The notes beneath the pieces are model-generated. The model ran no database searches. It had not been told where the DNA came from and was given only the letters and a program-made list of their open reading frames with translations. Positions 1-7,365 of a DNA stretch of 64,000 nucleotides are shown here, piece after piece. The translations under genes were made by a program, and so were the position numbers. Origin of the DNA: JAMDEO01 sp963775295 (lineage in GTDB: Bacteria > Actinomycetota > Thermoleophilia > RBG-16-64-13); NCBI GenBank assembly GCA_963775295.1, contig CAVZIK010000006.1, positions 682,001 to 746,000 on the forward strand, in the 5' to 3' direction. Position 1 is the first letter of the stretch. Each line of letters starts with the position of its first letter.

Positions 1-843
1 CGGGATCGGCTTGCCCTGGTCGTTGGTGCCGTTGAGCATCTTGAGGAAGGCACCCTGCTGCAGTGCCGCTGAGAGGATCTCGACGACCGTCGCGAAGCCA
101 TATCCTTTGTGGCCGCCGGTCTCTTCGCTCATGCCGCCAATGGGGGTCAGTGCGCTCGTGCCGTTGACGAGGTCTTCGAGGATCTTGACCGAGTCGGTTT
201 CGGTGTTGCCCTGCCGGTCGATCACCAGTCCGGGGGGGCACGGCTTGCCCTCGCGGGCGTACAGTTCGATCTTGCCCCGTTGGATGATCGAGGTCGCGTA
301 GTCGTTGGTAAAGGCAAAGTCTTCATCAGTAGGCATCGCGAAGACCAGAGGGTTGGTGCCCAACATGTTTTCCACACCGTGGGTGGGAGCTATCGATGGG
401 CGAGCATTTGTCCCGGTGAGTCCGATCATCCCCGCCTCCACAGCCATGAGCGGGTAGTAGGCAGCGAAACCATAGTGGGTGGAGTTGCGGGCCACGACCA
501 TTCCCATCCCGTGGTCGCGTGCCTTCTGAATGGCCATCTCCATGCAACGCTTGCCGACGACCATCCCCATACCGTGATGGCCGTCCACCACGGCCGTGGC
601 TTTGCAGTCGCGGACGACCTCGAAAGCGGTGGTGGGCTGCTGGATCCGTGACTTCACTATTCGATCGTAGTAGATGGGCTTGAGGCGCCCCACGCCGTGG
701 GAGTCGATCCCGCGTTTGTCCGCCCCGATGAGGACGGCCGCGCAAGTCCTCGCGTCCTGGTCGGGGACGCCCACGCCCTTGAAGACCTCGACCATGAAGC
801 TTTCAAGAAGATCGAAAGACAGGTAGCAGGGCTCGTTGCTCAT
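1..843 (-). CDS. Ldh2-family malate/L-lactate-type dehydrogenase, 3' end cut by window edge
   Basis: NAD(P)-dependent 2-hydroxyacid dehydrogenase of the Ldh2 (type 2 malate/L-lactate/ureidoglycolate) family. The first 281 codons are present and the C-terminus lies beyond base 1. Family signatures are visible: DKRGIDSHGVGRL near residues 42-54 (catalytic His in SHG), NSTHYGF, GTNPLVFAMP, and GGHKGYGFATVVEILSAAL near the truncated end. The ATG at 843 has a GAGGAGG ribosome binding site about 5 bases upstream. The gene lies 52 bases downstream of glycerol kinase on the same strand, so the two may be co-transcribed in carbon/redox metabolism. The exact substrate (malate, lactate or other) cannot be decided from sequence. 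Confidence 0.9.
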   Translation of the reverse strand, partial: MSNEPCYLSFDLLESFMVEVFKGVGVPDQDARTCAAVLIGADKRGIDSHGVGRLKPIYYDRIVKSRIQQPTTAFEVVRDCKATAVVDGHHGMGMVVGKRCMEMAIQKARDHGMGMVVARNSTHYGFAAYYPLMAVEAGMIGLTGTNARPSIAPTHGVENMLGTNPLVFAMPTDEDFAFTNDYATSIIQRGKIELYAREGKPCPPGLVIDRQGNTETDSVKILEDLVNGTSALTPIGGMSEETGGHKGYGFATVVEILSAALQQGAFLKMLNGTNDQGKPIP

Positions 844-895
844 ATTGACCTCCTCGATACAGCCGTGTTGCCACATTCATTGTCTACCATGCGCG

Positions 896-2413
896 TTACC
901 TCCCTCCCTGAGCCCAGCCCAGAGAGCGTTGAGCGGCCCGCATCCAATTTTCCTGGAGCCCATCCCTCTCCCACGCGTTCATCCTGGGATGGTACGTCTC
1001 TTCATGCCCCGCAAGTCTCGCGACATCATCCAACGACCAATAGCCGACAGCAACCCCCGCCAGCGCGGCCGCGCCGAAGGCGGTCGATTCCACCAGTCGA
1101 TGCCGTCGGACCGGAATGCCCAAGAGGTCGGCCTGAAGCTGGAGTAGAAACTTGTCCGCGGCAGCCCCCCCGTCCACTTTGAGGAGGGGCGGCGCGAACC
1201 CCGAGTCTGCCTTCATTGCCTCAAGCACCGCCCGGATCTGGCAGCAGATAGCCTCCTCGGCCGCTCGGGCCAAGTGGGCCCTGCTGGTCCCCCGGGTGAT
1301 ACCGATCACCAATCCGCGCGCCCCGGCGTCCCAGAACGGGGCCCCCAGGCCTGTGAGGGCGGGAACAAAGTAGACTCCGGCGTTGTCCGGTACGCTTGCT
1401 GCCAGGGGTCCTATGTCGGCACTCGACTCGATGATCTCCAACCCATCGCGCAGCCACTGGACGGCTGCCCCGGCTGTGAAGACCGAACCTTCGAGCGCGT
1501 AGCTCACCTTAAGCCTGCCTGCACCGAGTCCCCAGGCGACCGTCGCGATCATGTTGGTTTGCGAAAAGATCGGCTGCCCTCCGACGTTCATGAGGAGGAA
1601 GCAACCCGTTCCGTAAGTGCACTTGGTATCGCCTCGATCAAAGCACGCCTGCCCGAACAGAGCCGCCTGTTGGTCTCCGGCCAACCCTGCCAGCGGCACG
1701 GCGGCTCCAAGCCATTCAGGATCGGTGAGGCCCACTACCCCGGCGGAGGCCACGGGATCGGGCAATGCTTCACGGGGAATCCCGAAGAGCTGGAGCAGTT
1801 CGTCGTCCCACTCGAGTGAACGAAGGTCTAGGAGCATGGTTCGGGAGGCGTTCGTGAAGTCAGTGACGTGGCGGCGACCGCCAGTGAGGCGCCACACGAG
1901 AAAGCTGTCGATGGTGCCGATTCTGAGTCGTCCCTTGCGGAGAAGTGAGCGCGACTCCGGGTATGCCGACATGAGCCACTCGAACTTGGTGGCGCTGAAG
2001 TACGGGTCGAGGCGGAGCCCGGTCTTCTGCCGGATCGTCGTCTCGACGCCTTCGCGGCGGAGTTGTTCGCAACGTTCGGCCGTGCGGCGGCACTGCCACA
2101 CGATGGCGTTACCGAGCGGTCTCCCGGTCTCAGCATCCCACAGCAGGGCCGTCTCGCGCTGATTGGCGATGCCGACGGCCGCGAGTTGCCCGGCCTCCAA
2201 CCCCGATGCCGCCAAGGCGTCTCGCGCGGCCTCCAACTGAGTGGACCAGATGTCTTCTGGGTCGTGCTCCACCCAGCCGGGCTGGGGAAAGTGCTGGGGG
2301 AACTCCCGCTGAGCGGCGCCAAGGATGGTGCCCCTGCAATCGAACACGATCGCCCGTGAGCTGCTTGTTCCCTGATCGAGGGCCAGCAATACTTTGGGCC
2401 TTCGCAAAAGCAC
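896..2413 (-). CDS. glpK: glycerol kinase
   Basis: ATP:glycerol 3-phosphotransferase, cytoplasmic; it feeds glycerol into glycerol-3-phosphate metabolism. At about 505 residues it is the usual FGGY-kinase length. The N-terminal phosphate loop DQGTSSSRAIVFD is near residues 13-25. The central GDQQAALFGQACF and GTGCFLLMN motifs and the C-terminal VDGGAAADKFLLQLQADLL motif are all intact. The longest start is GTG at 2413, but AAGGG lies only 3 bases before it. The TTG at 2407 is spaced better (about 8-9 bases) and may be the true start. The Ldh2-type dehydrogenase gene follows on the same strand. Confidence 0.95.
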   Translation of the reverse strand: MLLRRPKVLLALDQGTSSSRAIVFDCRGTILGAAQREFPQHFPQPGWVEHDPEDIWSTQLEAARDALAASGLEAGQLAAVGIANQRETALLWDAETGRPLGNAIVWQCRRTAERCEQLRREGVETTIRQKTGLRLDPYFSATKFEWLMSAYPESRSLLRKGRLRIGTIDSFLVWRLTGGRRHVTDFTNASRTMLLDLRSLEWDDELLQLFGIPREALPDPVASAGVVGLTDPEWLGAAVPLAGLAGDQQAALFGQACFDRGDTKCTYGTGCFLLMNVGGQPIFSQTNMIATVAWGLGAGRLKVSYALEGSVFTAGAAVQWLRDGLEIIESSADIGPLAASVPDNAGVYFVPALTGLGAPFWDAGARGLVIGITRGTSRAHLARAAEEAICCQIRAVLEAMKADSGFAPPLLKVDGGAAADKFLLQLQADLLGIPVRRHRLVESTAFGAAALAGVAVGYWSLDDVARLAGHEETYHPRMNAWERDGLQENWMRAAQRSLGWAQGGR

Positions 2414-2539
2414 ATCCCTTCAACTCGGCGTTCAATCTCAATTGCGGCTCACAGTATAGGATGGCACGCCGTCGCTGTCCCATCGTCCGTTATACTTCTG
2501 GAAGGATAGCGAGACGCCAACGGACAAGGCGGACCAAAG

Positions 2540-3079
2540 GTGGGCGGAAGTTGGGCGATCTATGACCGTCTCCTGGAAGAAATACCGGCCCTCGCTAGAG
2601 TGGACGCATGCTTGGTGGGTGCCACCTGGACTGCGGTCGATGCCGGAGGAATGGGCTTGGCCGCGACTGCGGGCTCTGCGGAGCCCGCAGTCGACCCAAC
2701 TGTCATAGGACCCGCCGGCACTAAATCCTTTGCCGTCTCGGACCTCCAAGCCATGGAGCCGGTGGCGGGCTACGGCGGGTATACCTGCTCGCCGGCTCCT
2801 GGAGTCACGGGTCCTGACGAATACGCGGGAGTGGATTTGTCCACTTTGCTGGAAACGGTGGGCGGCCTGACCGCCAAGAGCGTGGTCAGCGTCGCCGCGT
2901 CGGATGGCTACGTCGTGACCCTCATAGCGGACCAGCTTCAGAGCGGATCCTATGTGACCTGTGATCCCAAGAGCGGAAAAAGAGCCAGGGTGGAGGAACT
3001 GCCACGGGCCGTGGTGGCTTACGCGAAAGCAGGCGCCCCCCTGGGCAACGACGAAGGACCTCTCTGCTCGCTTTTCTGA
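2540..3079 (+). CDS. DUF4213-like domain fused to molybdopterin (SUOX-like) domain, 5' part of a frameshifted gene
   Basis: Residues 1-45 resemble the DUF4213 domain (IYDRLLEEIP, then VGATWTAV and GGMGLA), which normally precedes DUF364 in putative metal-chelating proteins. Residues 60-170 resemble a sulfite-oxidase-type molybdopterin domain (YTCSPAPGV, YAGVDLSTLLE, AASDGYVVTL). The GTG start at 2540 follows an in-frame stop at 2507, with AAGG at 2526-2529 as a possible ribosome binding site. The reading frame stops at 3079 in the middle of the usual domain ending. The missing continuation is in the frame of the next entry, and removing one CT dinucleotide near 3056-3062 joins them. Gene decay or a sequencing error is possible. 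Confidence 0.65.
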   Translation: MGGSWAIYDRLLEEIPALARVDACLVGATWTAVDAGGMGLAATAGSAEPAVDPTVIGPAGTKSFAVSDLQAMEPVAGYGGYTCSPAPGVTGPDEYAGVDLSTLLETVGGLTAKSVVSVAASDGYVVTLIADQLQSGSYVTCDPKSGKRARVEELPRAVVAYAKAGAPLGNDEGPLCSLF

Positions 3080-3096
3080 CGTCCGAGCCGCAGCAG

Positions 3097-3696
3097 GTGG
3101 TCGAAGGCTTCCTGTGGGTCAAGGCGGTTGTCAGGATTCGCATCAGAGATGCGGACGAGGACTGGACGCTGAAGATCAACGGCGCTGAGAGTCTGTCACT
3201 CGATAGCGCTGAGTTTGCCGATCTGGTCTCAACGCCCGGAAACGAGGGCTCGTGGCAAGATATCCAGGGCAGGACATGGACCGGTCTCTCCATCGGCGCT
3301 CTGATCAAACTAGCTGCAGGGGCCGAGTGGAACGGTGATAACTACACCGTGGAGTTCGTAGGAGTAGACGGATCGACTCTCTCGGTAGACTTTATGGAGA
3401 TCGAGGCAGATGATGACTACATCGTCGCAAACCAAATGGAAGGAAACCCCCTGGGTGACAAGGAATTTCCAATCAGCCTGGTGGACAAGAAGGTGGCCGG
3501 CGGGAAGTATCTGTGCGACGCGGAGGAGTTCATCCAAGGGATTACCGAGATCCGGGTGACGACGAACTGGGGACGGGAACGTGCGCACACTAGAGGAAGA
3601 CCTAGCGGCGGCGAAGGCTTTTCACGGCCATCTGTGCCACGGCATGGTGATGGGAGTGCGCATGGCTCGGTATGGGTGCCGCACGCTGGGCATTGA
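3097..3696 (+). CDS. second molybdopterin (SUOX-like) domain, 3' part of the same frameshifted gene
   Basis: This continues the preceding gene in another frame. In this frame, codons from about 3064 encode LLAFLTSEPQQVVEGFLWVK, which completes the first domain. GTG 3097 is therefore probably not a true start. A second related domain follows: DWTLKINGAE, RTWTGLSIGALIKLA, YTVEFVGVDGSTLSVDF and VANQMEGNPL. The end is also odd. After ITEIRVTTNW the frame runs 116 bases into the FmdE gene and encodes a low-complexity tail, so the real protein probably ends near 3570 or another small indel exists. The role is unknown; tandem SUOX-like domains beside FmdE suggest molybdenum/tungsten enzyme chemistry. 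Confidence 0.55.
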   Translation: MVEGFLWVKAVVRIRIRDADEDWTLKINGAESLSLDSAEFADLVSTPGNEGSWQDIQGRTWTGLSIGALIKLAAGAEWNGDNYTVEFVGVDGSTLSVDFMEIEADDDYIVANQMEGNPLGDKEFPISLVDKKVAGGKYLCDAEEFIQGITEIRVTTNWGRERAHTRGRPSGGEGFSRPSVPRHGDGSAHGSVWVPHAGH

Positions 3697-4126
3697 CGAT
3701 CCACGCACATACCGCGATCTCATTGTTTACGTGGAGATGGATCGCTGTGCCAGCGACGCGGTCTCGGTCGTCGCGGGCGTTACGCTTGGCCGACGTCGCC
3801 TGAAATGGGTGGACTACGGCAAGATGGCTGCGACATTCGTCGACCTGGCCACGGATCGAGCTGTGCGAGTGGCTCCGAGGGCCGAGGTGCCTCACGCCGG
3901 CTCCGAGGACGATCCTTTGGTCATGTGGAGCAAGTGGACGGACGAGCAGCTCTTCAGTTGTACTTCAGTCACGGTAACTGTTCCCTCGGAAGATCGCCCC
4001 GGAAGACCGGAGCGCGCAGTCGTCTGTGACGCTTGCGGTGAGAAGGTTCAGGATTGTCGCGAAGTCCACGAAGGAGGACGCACACTCTGCCGCGCTTGCG
4101 CGCACGGCGCCTACTACGCGCTCTGA
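3581..4126 (+). CDS. FmdE-like protein with C-terminal zinc finger
   Basis: Protein of the formylmethanofuran dehydrogenase subunit E family (FmdE; in bacteria usually a molybdoenzyme-associated accessory protein). The family signature FHGHLCHGMVMGVRMA is at residues 14-29, followed by YVEMDRCASDAV. The C-terminus has a treble-clef-type Cys cluster (VCDACGEKVQDC, then LCRACAHGAYY). The GTG start at 3581 overlaps the end of the upstream frame. No methanogenic gene set is visible, so a role in molybdenum/tungsten cofactor enzymes is more likely than formylmethanofuran metabolism. That is family knowledge plus context. Confidence 0.85.
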   Translation: MRTLEEDLAAAKAFHGHLCHGMVMGVRMARYGCRTLGIDDPRTYRDLIVYVEMDRCASDAVSVVAGVTLGRRRLKWVDYGKMAATFVDLATDRAVRVAPRAEVPHAGSEDDPLVMWSKWTDEQLFSCTSVTVTVPSEDRPGRPERAVVCDACGEKVQDCREVHEGGRTLCRACAHGAYYAL

Positions 4127-4133
4127 CTCTTTC

Positions 4134-4550
4134 GTGCCGACTGTCTTCGTCCTGAGCGGACCGCGTGGTGTGGGCAAGAGCACGCTCTGCGCACGAGTAT
4201 CAGAGGAGGTCGCGCGACGAGGCTTCAAAGTGGGCGGCATCGTAACGAAGCGGTCTCAGCCTTCGTCAGCGCTCCTAGCCGACGCGGACCCCCGCTGGGT
4301 GGAAGACCTCTCCACCGGCGAGCGCATCCCGTTCGGCCGCCGGGGCGGTGAGGCTTCCGCAGTGGCAAATCTCCCCCTCCGCGGCTGGCGCGAACCTTCT
4401 TGTCATCGACGAACTCGGACCGCTGGAGCTGCGGGGCGCCCGCGGATGGGCAGTTGCGCTGACGGTCTTGACGGCGAGACGGTTCGGGGCGGCCCTGGTC
4501 GTGTGCGGACCAGACCTTTTGGACGAGTTGACGGCGATTCTGGGGCCTGA
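4134..4550 (+). CDS. THEP1-like P-loop NTPase, 5' part (frameshifted)
   Basis: Nucleoside-triphosphatase of the NTPase_1/THEP1 type. From GTG 4134, eight bases after the FmdE stop codon, the frame encodes VFVLSGPRGVGKSTLCARV with an intact Walker A (GPRGVGKST). VGGIVTKRSQ and GERIPFGRR follow. After about base 4335 the frame loses similarity to the family, while the neighbouring frame encodes the rest (next entry). Deleting one G from the GGGG run near 4340-4343 restores one continuous frame. Residues beyond about 68 in this frame are thus probably not translated in the intact gene. Confidence 0.6.
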   Translation: MPTVFVLSGPRGVGKSTLCARVSEEVARRGFKVGGIVTKRSQPSSALLADADPRWVEDLSTGERIPFGRRGGEASAVANLPLRGWREPSCHRRTRTAGAAGRPRMGSCADGLDGETVRGGPGRVRTRPFGRVDGDSGA

Positions 4551-4668
4551 GGACGCCATGTCGGCGCGCGAGAGGCGAGCGGTCTATGTGCTGACTGAAG
4601 AAGATCGGAGCGCCATGTTCTCCCCACTTGTCGTCAAGGTCGTTGCCGCTCTCTCGCCTAGCCCATAA
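4348..4668 (+). CDS. THEP1-like P-loop NTPase, 3' part (frameshifted)
   Basis: This frame carries the Walker B region NLLVIDELGPLELRG, typical of THEP1/NTPase_1 proteins, followed by VLTARRFGAALVVC and the expected C-terminus. It is the downstream half of the NTPase that starts at 4134. The two halves are offset by one base around a G run near 4340. The ATG at 4348 is unlikely to be a real start. The 3' end overlaps the convergent ECF sigma-factor gene by 11 bases. Confidence 0.6.
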   Translation: MRLPQWQISPSAAGANLLVIDELGPLELRGARGWAVALTVLTARRFGAALVVCGPDLLDELTAILGPEDAMSARERRAVYVLTEEDRSAMFSPLVVKVVAALSPSP

Positions 4669-5254
4669 CCATTTCCGAGGCCAACCGGCGGTGTAGCCGC
4701 TCCAAGGCCCGGAACTGGAGAGCCTTCACCGCTCCCTCGCTTTTGCCCATCATCTGGGCGACCTCGAATACGGACAGGTTGAAGAAGAATCGACAGCCGA
4801 CAACCTGGCGTTGGTCGTCCGTGAGTTCCAAGATGGCATCGTAAAGTGTCCTGCGCAGCTCGTCGGCAACCAGCCGTTCCTCCGGCCCGTCATGCGGATC
4901 CTTGGTCTGGCGCAGTTCATGGTCCGCGTCGGGCTCCACCGGTAATCTGCGCTTGCGATAGTAGTCGATCAGGGCGTTTCGCGCGATGGTGTAGAGCCAG
5001 GTCGAGAACTGCGCCGGTGACGGTTCGTATCGGCCGATCGCGGCGAAGGCTTTCTCAAAGACGGCGTTGGTGAGATCCTCCGCCTCCTGCCGATGCGTCA
5101 CTCGGGCGCGGACGTACCTCAGCAGCGGGCGATGGTACATGAGGTAGAGGTCGCCGAAGGCGTCCACGTCGCTTCGCGAGGCTTCCCGCGCAAGCAACCT
5201 GATCTCGTCAGCGGTCTTTCGTTCTTTGCGAGGTTGTGTGCGAACGCTCGTCAT
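4658..5254 (-). CDS. RNA polymerase sigma-70 family (ECF-type) factor
   Basis: Extracytoplasmic-function sigma factor, 198 residues. Region 2 is at about residues 31-100: DLYLMYHRPLLRYV, EAEDLTNAVFEKAF and FSTWLYTIARNALIDYYRKR, a canonical -10 recognition helix. A linker follows, then region 4 at about 130-190 (LTDDQRQVVGCRFF, VAQMMGKSEGAVKALQFRAL), which is the -35-binding HTH. The ATG is at 5254. No anti-sigma gene lies next to it on the same strand, and the convergent neighbour is the NTPase. Regulon and signal are unknown. Confidence 0.92.
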   Translation of the reverse strand: MTSVRTQPRKERKTADEIRLLAREASRSDVDAFGDLYLMYHRPLLRYVRARVTHRQEAEDLTNAVFEKAFAAIGRYEPSPAQFSTWLYTIARNALIDYYRKRRLPVEPDADHELRQTKDPHDGPEERLVADELRRTLYDAILELTDDQRQVVGCRFFFNLSVFEVAQMMGKSEGAVKALQFRALERLHRRLASEMVMG

Positions 5255-5304
5255 ACTACCGTGAGTATCGACCGCACGGAGTCTTGGCTTGAGGCCGCAG
5301 CGCA

Positions 5305-5346
5305 GAAAGAGGCGGCGCAGGAGATCTCTCCTGCGCCGCCTCTTTC
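5305..5346 (-). terminator. strong hairpin terminator after the VanW gene
   Basis: Perfect inverted repeat with 20-bp arms (5305-5324 and 5327-5346) and a 2-base centre. The arm starts GAAAGAGGCGGCGC. Read from the minus strand it lies 27 bases past the VanW stop, with the A/T-rich ends GAAAGA/TCTTTC flanking the GC-rich core. The same hairpin lies beyond the upstream end of the sigma-factor gene (starts at 5254), so it insulates the two transcription units. Confidence 0.85.
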
Positions 5347-5372
5347 TCAGAGCCTGATTCTAGGACAGGGTC

Positions 5373-7226
5373 CTAGAAAGCCGTGGTACTGGTCGACGAG
5401 GTGCCGCCTGTCGTGGTCGTGGTCGGTTTCGCCACTGTGGTCGTTGTGGTGCTGGGACCAACTTCGATCGTCTGCGGGATCATGGGGTAGTAGCTCTCGA
5501 AGGTATCGGTGTGGGTGGTGCCGTCGGCGTAGGTGACAGTGCGCTTTTCCACGCACGACCTACCGGACTGGCCGCTGATCTTCACGTGAGTAGATCCGGG
5601 GCTCAACGAAGGGTTCTGGATCGTCACGGTGGTGCGGGACGCACCATAGGAGAAACCGCTGAAGCTCGACTTGACCTTGCGCCCGTCGTCGGTACCGTAG
5701 ATGTTGAACGTGGTGGTGATCCCATTGGAGGTGCCGCGTATCCAGATGTAATGGGTAGTGTCGTTCTTGAAGCGCAAGTTCTTACCGCCGCCGGTGACGG
5801 TGGCGTCCCGGCCGGCGGGATAGTGGCTGATGTAGAGCGAATGGTTGTGGCGCTCCACGACCTGCAGCCCCGCCTCGAAGACTGCGTTGAACAACGTGGT
5901 CGAAACCTGGCAGATGCCGCCGCCTAGAACATCGTCCAACTCGCCGTTCCCGACGATGCCCGGCGCCGGCTTGTAGCCCCGGGCCGCGGTCCGCGGGCCG
6001 ATCTGCTTGTCGAAGTCGTAGACCTCTCCCGGCGCGAGAAACACATTGCTCGCGTATTCGGTGGTGATACGGACGTTGACCTGACGGTTGGAGCTACCCA
6101 CGTACGAGGGCGTGGTGTAACTGGAAAGCTTGTCTTTGATGCCCATCGCCTCGGCTGCAGCCGTAGTCAGCTTGGGCTCCGCTGTAGTCACAGCCACCTC
6201 GGTCGCACGGCCTGTGGTCTCCAGGGCCGCCGCGGTGACGGCTTCAGCGGTCTTCTGGGGGTCCAGTTTGGTTCCATCCACCGCCGGCACGACGTAGGCC
6301 TTTGTCCCATCGCTCTTGAACGAGGCATCTTTAGGATCCGTCGCCACGTCGGCTGCGATCGAATCGAAGAACGTCTTCATCTTGTCGGCCGAAAGATAGG
6401 GCTCCATGGTAGAAACACCGTTCACGTCGGCGGTGGTGAAGTCCATGAAGCTGCCGATCTGCGTGGTGGTGATCGTCCAAGATTTATCTTTGAACGTGAG
6501 CGTCACCGGGGCGCTGAGCAAGGCGCGGCCATGGTCTACGGCCGCCTGCAAGTCCGTCGTCTTGACCGCCGGTTGCACTTCTGTCATGGGAATGGGAACC
6601 TCAGTGGAGTGCTGTGACACAAGGAGACTCGTGAGTTCCTGCTTGAGCTTGTCCTTATCGACAGACGTGCCGCTCGTACCCCCGACGACCTTGACCTCGC
6701 CGCCCTCAAAAGTCAGGCTGGCATCGACAGGGGCGACGTCGAGCTCAGTTGCCACATCAGACAGATAGGAGTCCATCATCGCGCTGTCGACCGTGCCGGT
6801 GAGGGGCACGTCGACGCTGTGGAAATACAGCTTAAGGCGATGCCCTAGGTCGGTGAAGAAGTTGCCGTCCCTGGAGGCCGCCATGGCGGCCGAGACAGCC
6901 GCGTCGATGTCGAATTTCGTTCCTACATCGGTGGGTTTGAGATTCCAGGTCTTGGAAGTGCTGGTGAGGGTGATGCTGTTCTTCTGGGTGGCTTCGACCA
7001 CCTGGGTCACTTTGGCGACGGCCTCGGATTGAGTGGAACCTCCGACGGCTTGGCCGGCAATGGTGACTCCGGCGTGTATTTTGTTGTTATAGACCGCCGC
7101 GTCGATTACGATAGCGAGCACGACGATGGCCACAATGGCCCCGACGCCGGTCAGTATCCAGAAACGTGCGCCGCCGAGCTTTTTCCTGCGAGTAGTACCT
7201 GTGGCATCTGATCGTCTCAAGAACAA
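5373..7226 (-). CDS. VanW family protein with peptidoglycan-binding-like repeats
   Basis: Membrane-anchored extracellular protein. After a short basic N-terminus there is one transmembrane helix (WILTGVGAIVAIVVLAIVID). Then come tandem domains of the type found before VanW (IHAGVTIAGQAVGG and a second copy), and the VanW domain itself (FLAPGEVYDFDKQIGPR, LGGGICQVSTTLFNAV, ERHNHSLYISHYPAGRDATV). A G5-like segment (CVEKRTVTYADG) and a Thr-rich tail end the protein. The start is uncertain. AGGAG precedes TTG codons at 7226 and 7220, whereas the ATG at 7307 has no ribosome binding site and sits in AT-rich, promoter-like sequence. The role in the cell wall is inferred; VanW function is not established. 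Confidence 0.88.
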   Translation of the reverse strand: MFLRRSDATGTTRRKKLGGARFWILTGVGAIVAIVVLAIVIDAAVYNNKIHAGVTIAGQAVGGSTQSEAVAKVTQVVEATQKNSITLTSTSKTWNLKPTDVGTKFDIDAAVSAAMAASRDGNFFTDLGHRLKLYFHSVDVPLTGTVDSAMMDSYLSDVATELDVAPVDASLTFEGGEVKVVGGTSGTSVDKDKLKQELTSLLVSQHSTEVPIPMTEVQPAVKTTDLQAAVDHGRALLSAPVTLTFKDKSWTITTTQIGSFMDFTTADVNGVSTMEPYLSADKMKTFFDSIAADVATDPKDASFKSDGTKAYVVPAVDGTKLDPQKTAEAVTAAALETTGRATEVAVTTAEPKLTTAAAEAMGIKDKLSSYTTPSYVGSSNRQVNVRITTEYASNVFLAPGEVYDFDKQIGPRTAARGYKPAPGIVGNGELDDVLGGGICQVSTTLFNAVFEAGLQVVERHNHSLYISHYPAGRDATVTGGGKNLRFKNDTTHYIWIRGTSNGITTTFNIYGTDDGRKVKSSFSGFSYGASRTTVTIQNPSLSPGSTHVKISGQSGRSCVEKRTVTYADGTTHTDTFESYYPMIPQTIEVGPSTTTTTVAKPTTTTTGGTSSTSTTAF

Positions 7227-7365
7227 CCAACTCCTGAAATCGGGGATGGTACAAAATAACAGATGCCGGGAACGCCTGAAAGGTTTCCCGGACAGTTTCC
7301 CGAGCATTTACGAGCAATTATGATGTTTTCTTCACGTTCCATTAGATTCCTGGTCCGAGGCTGAA

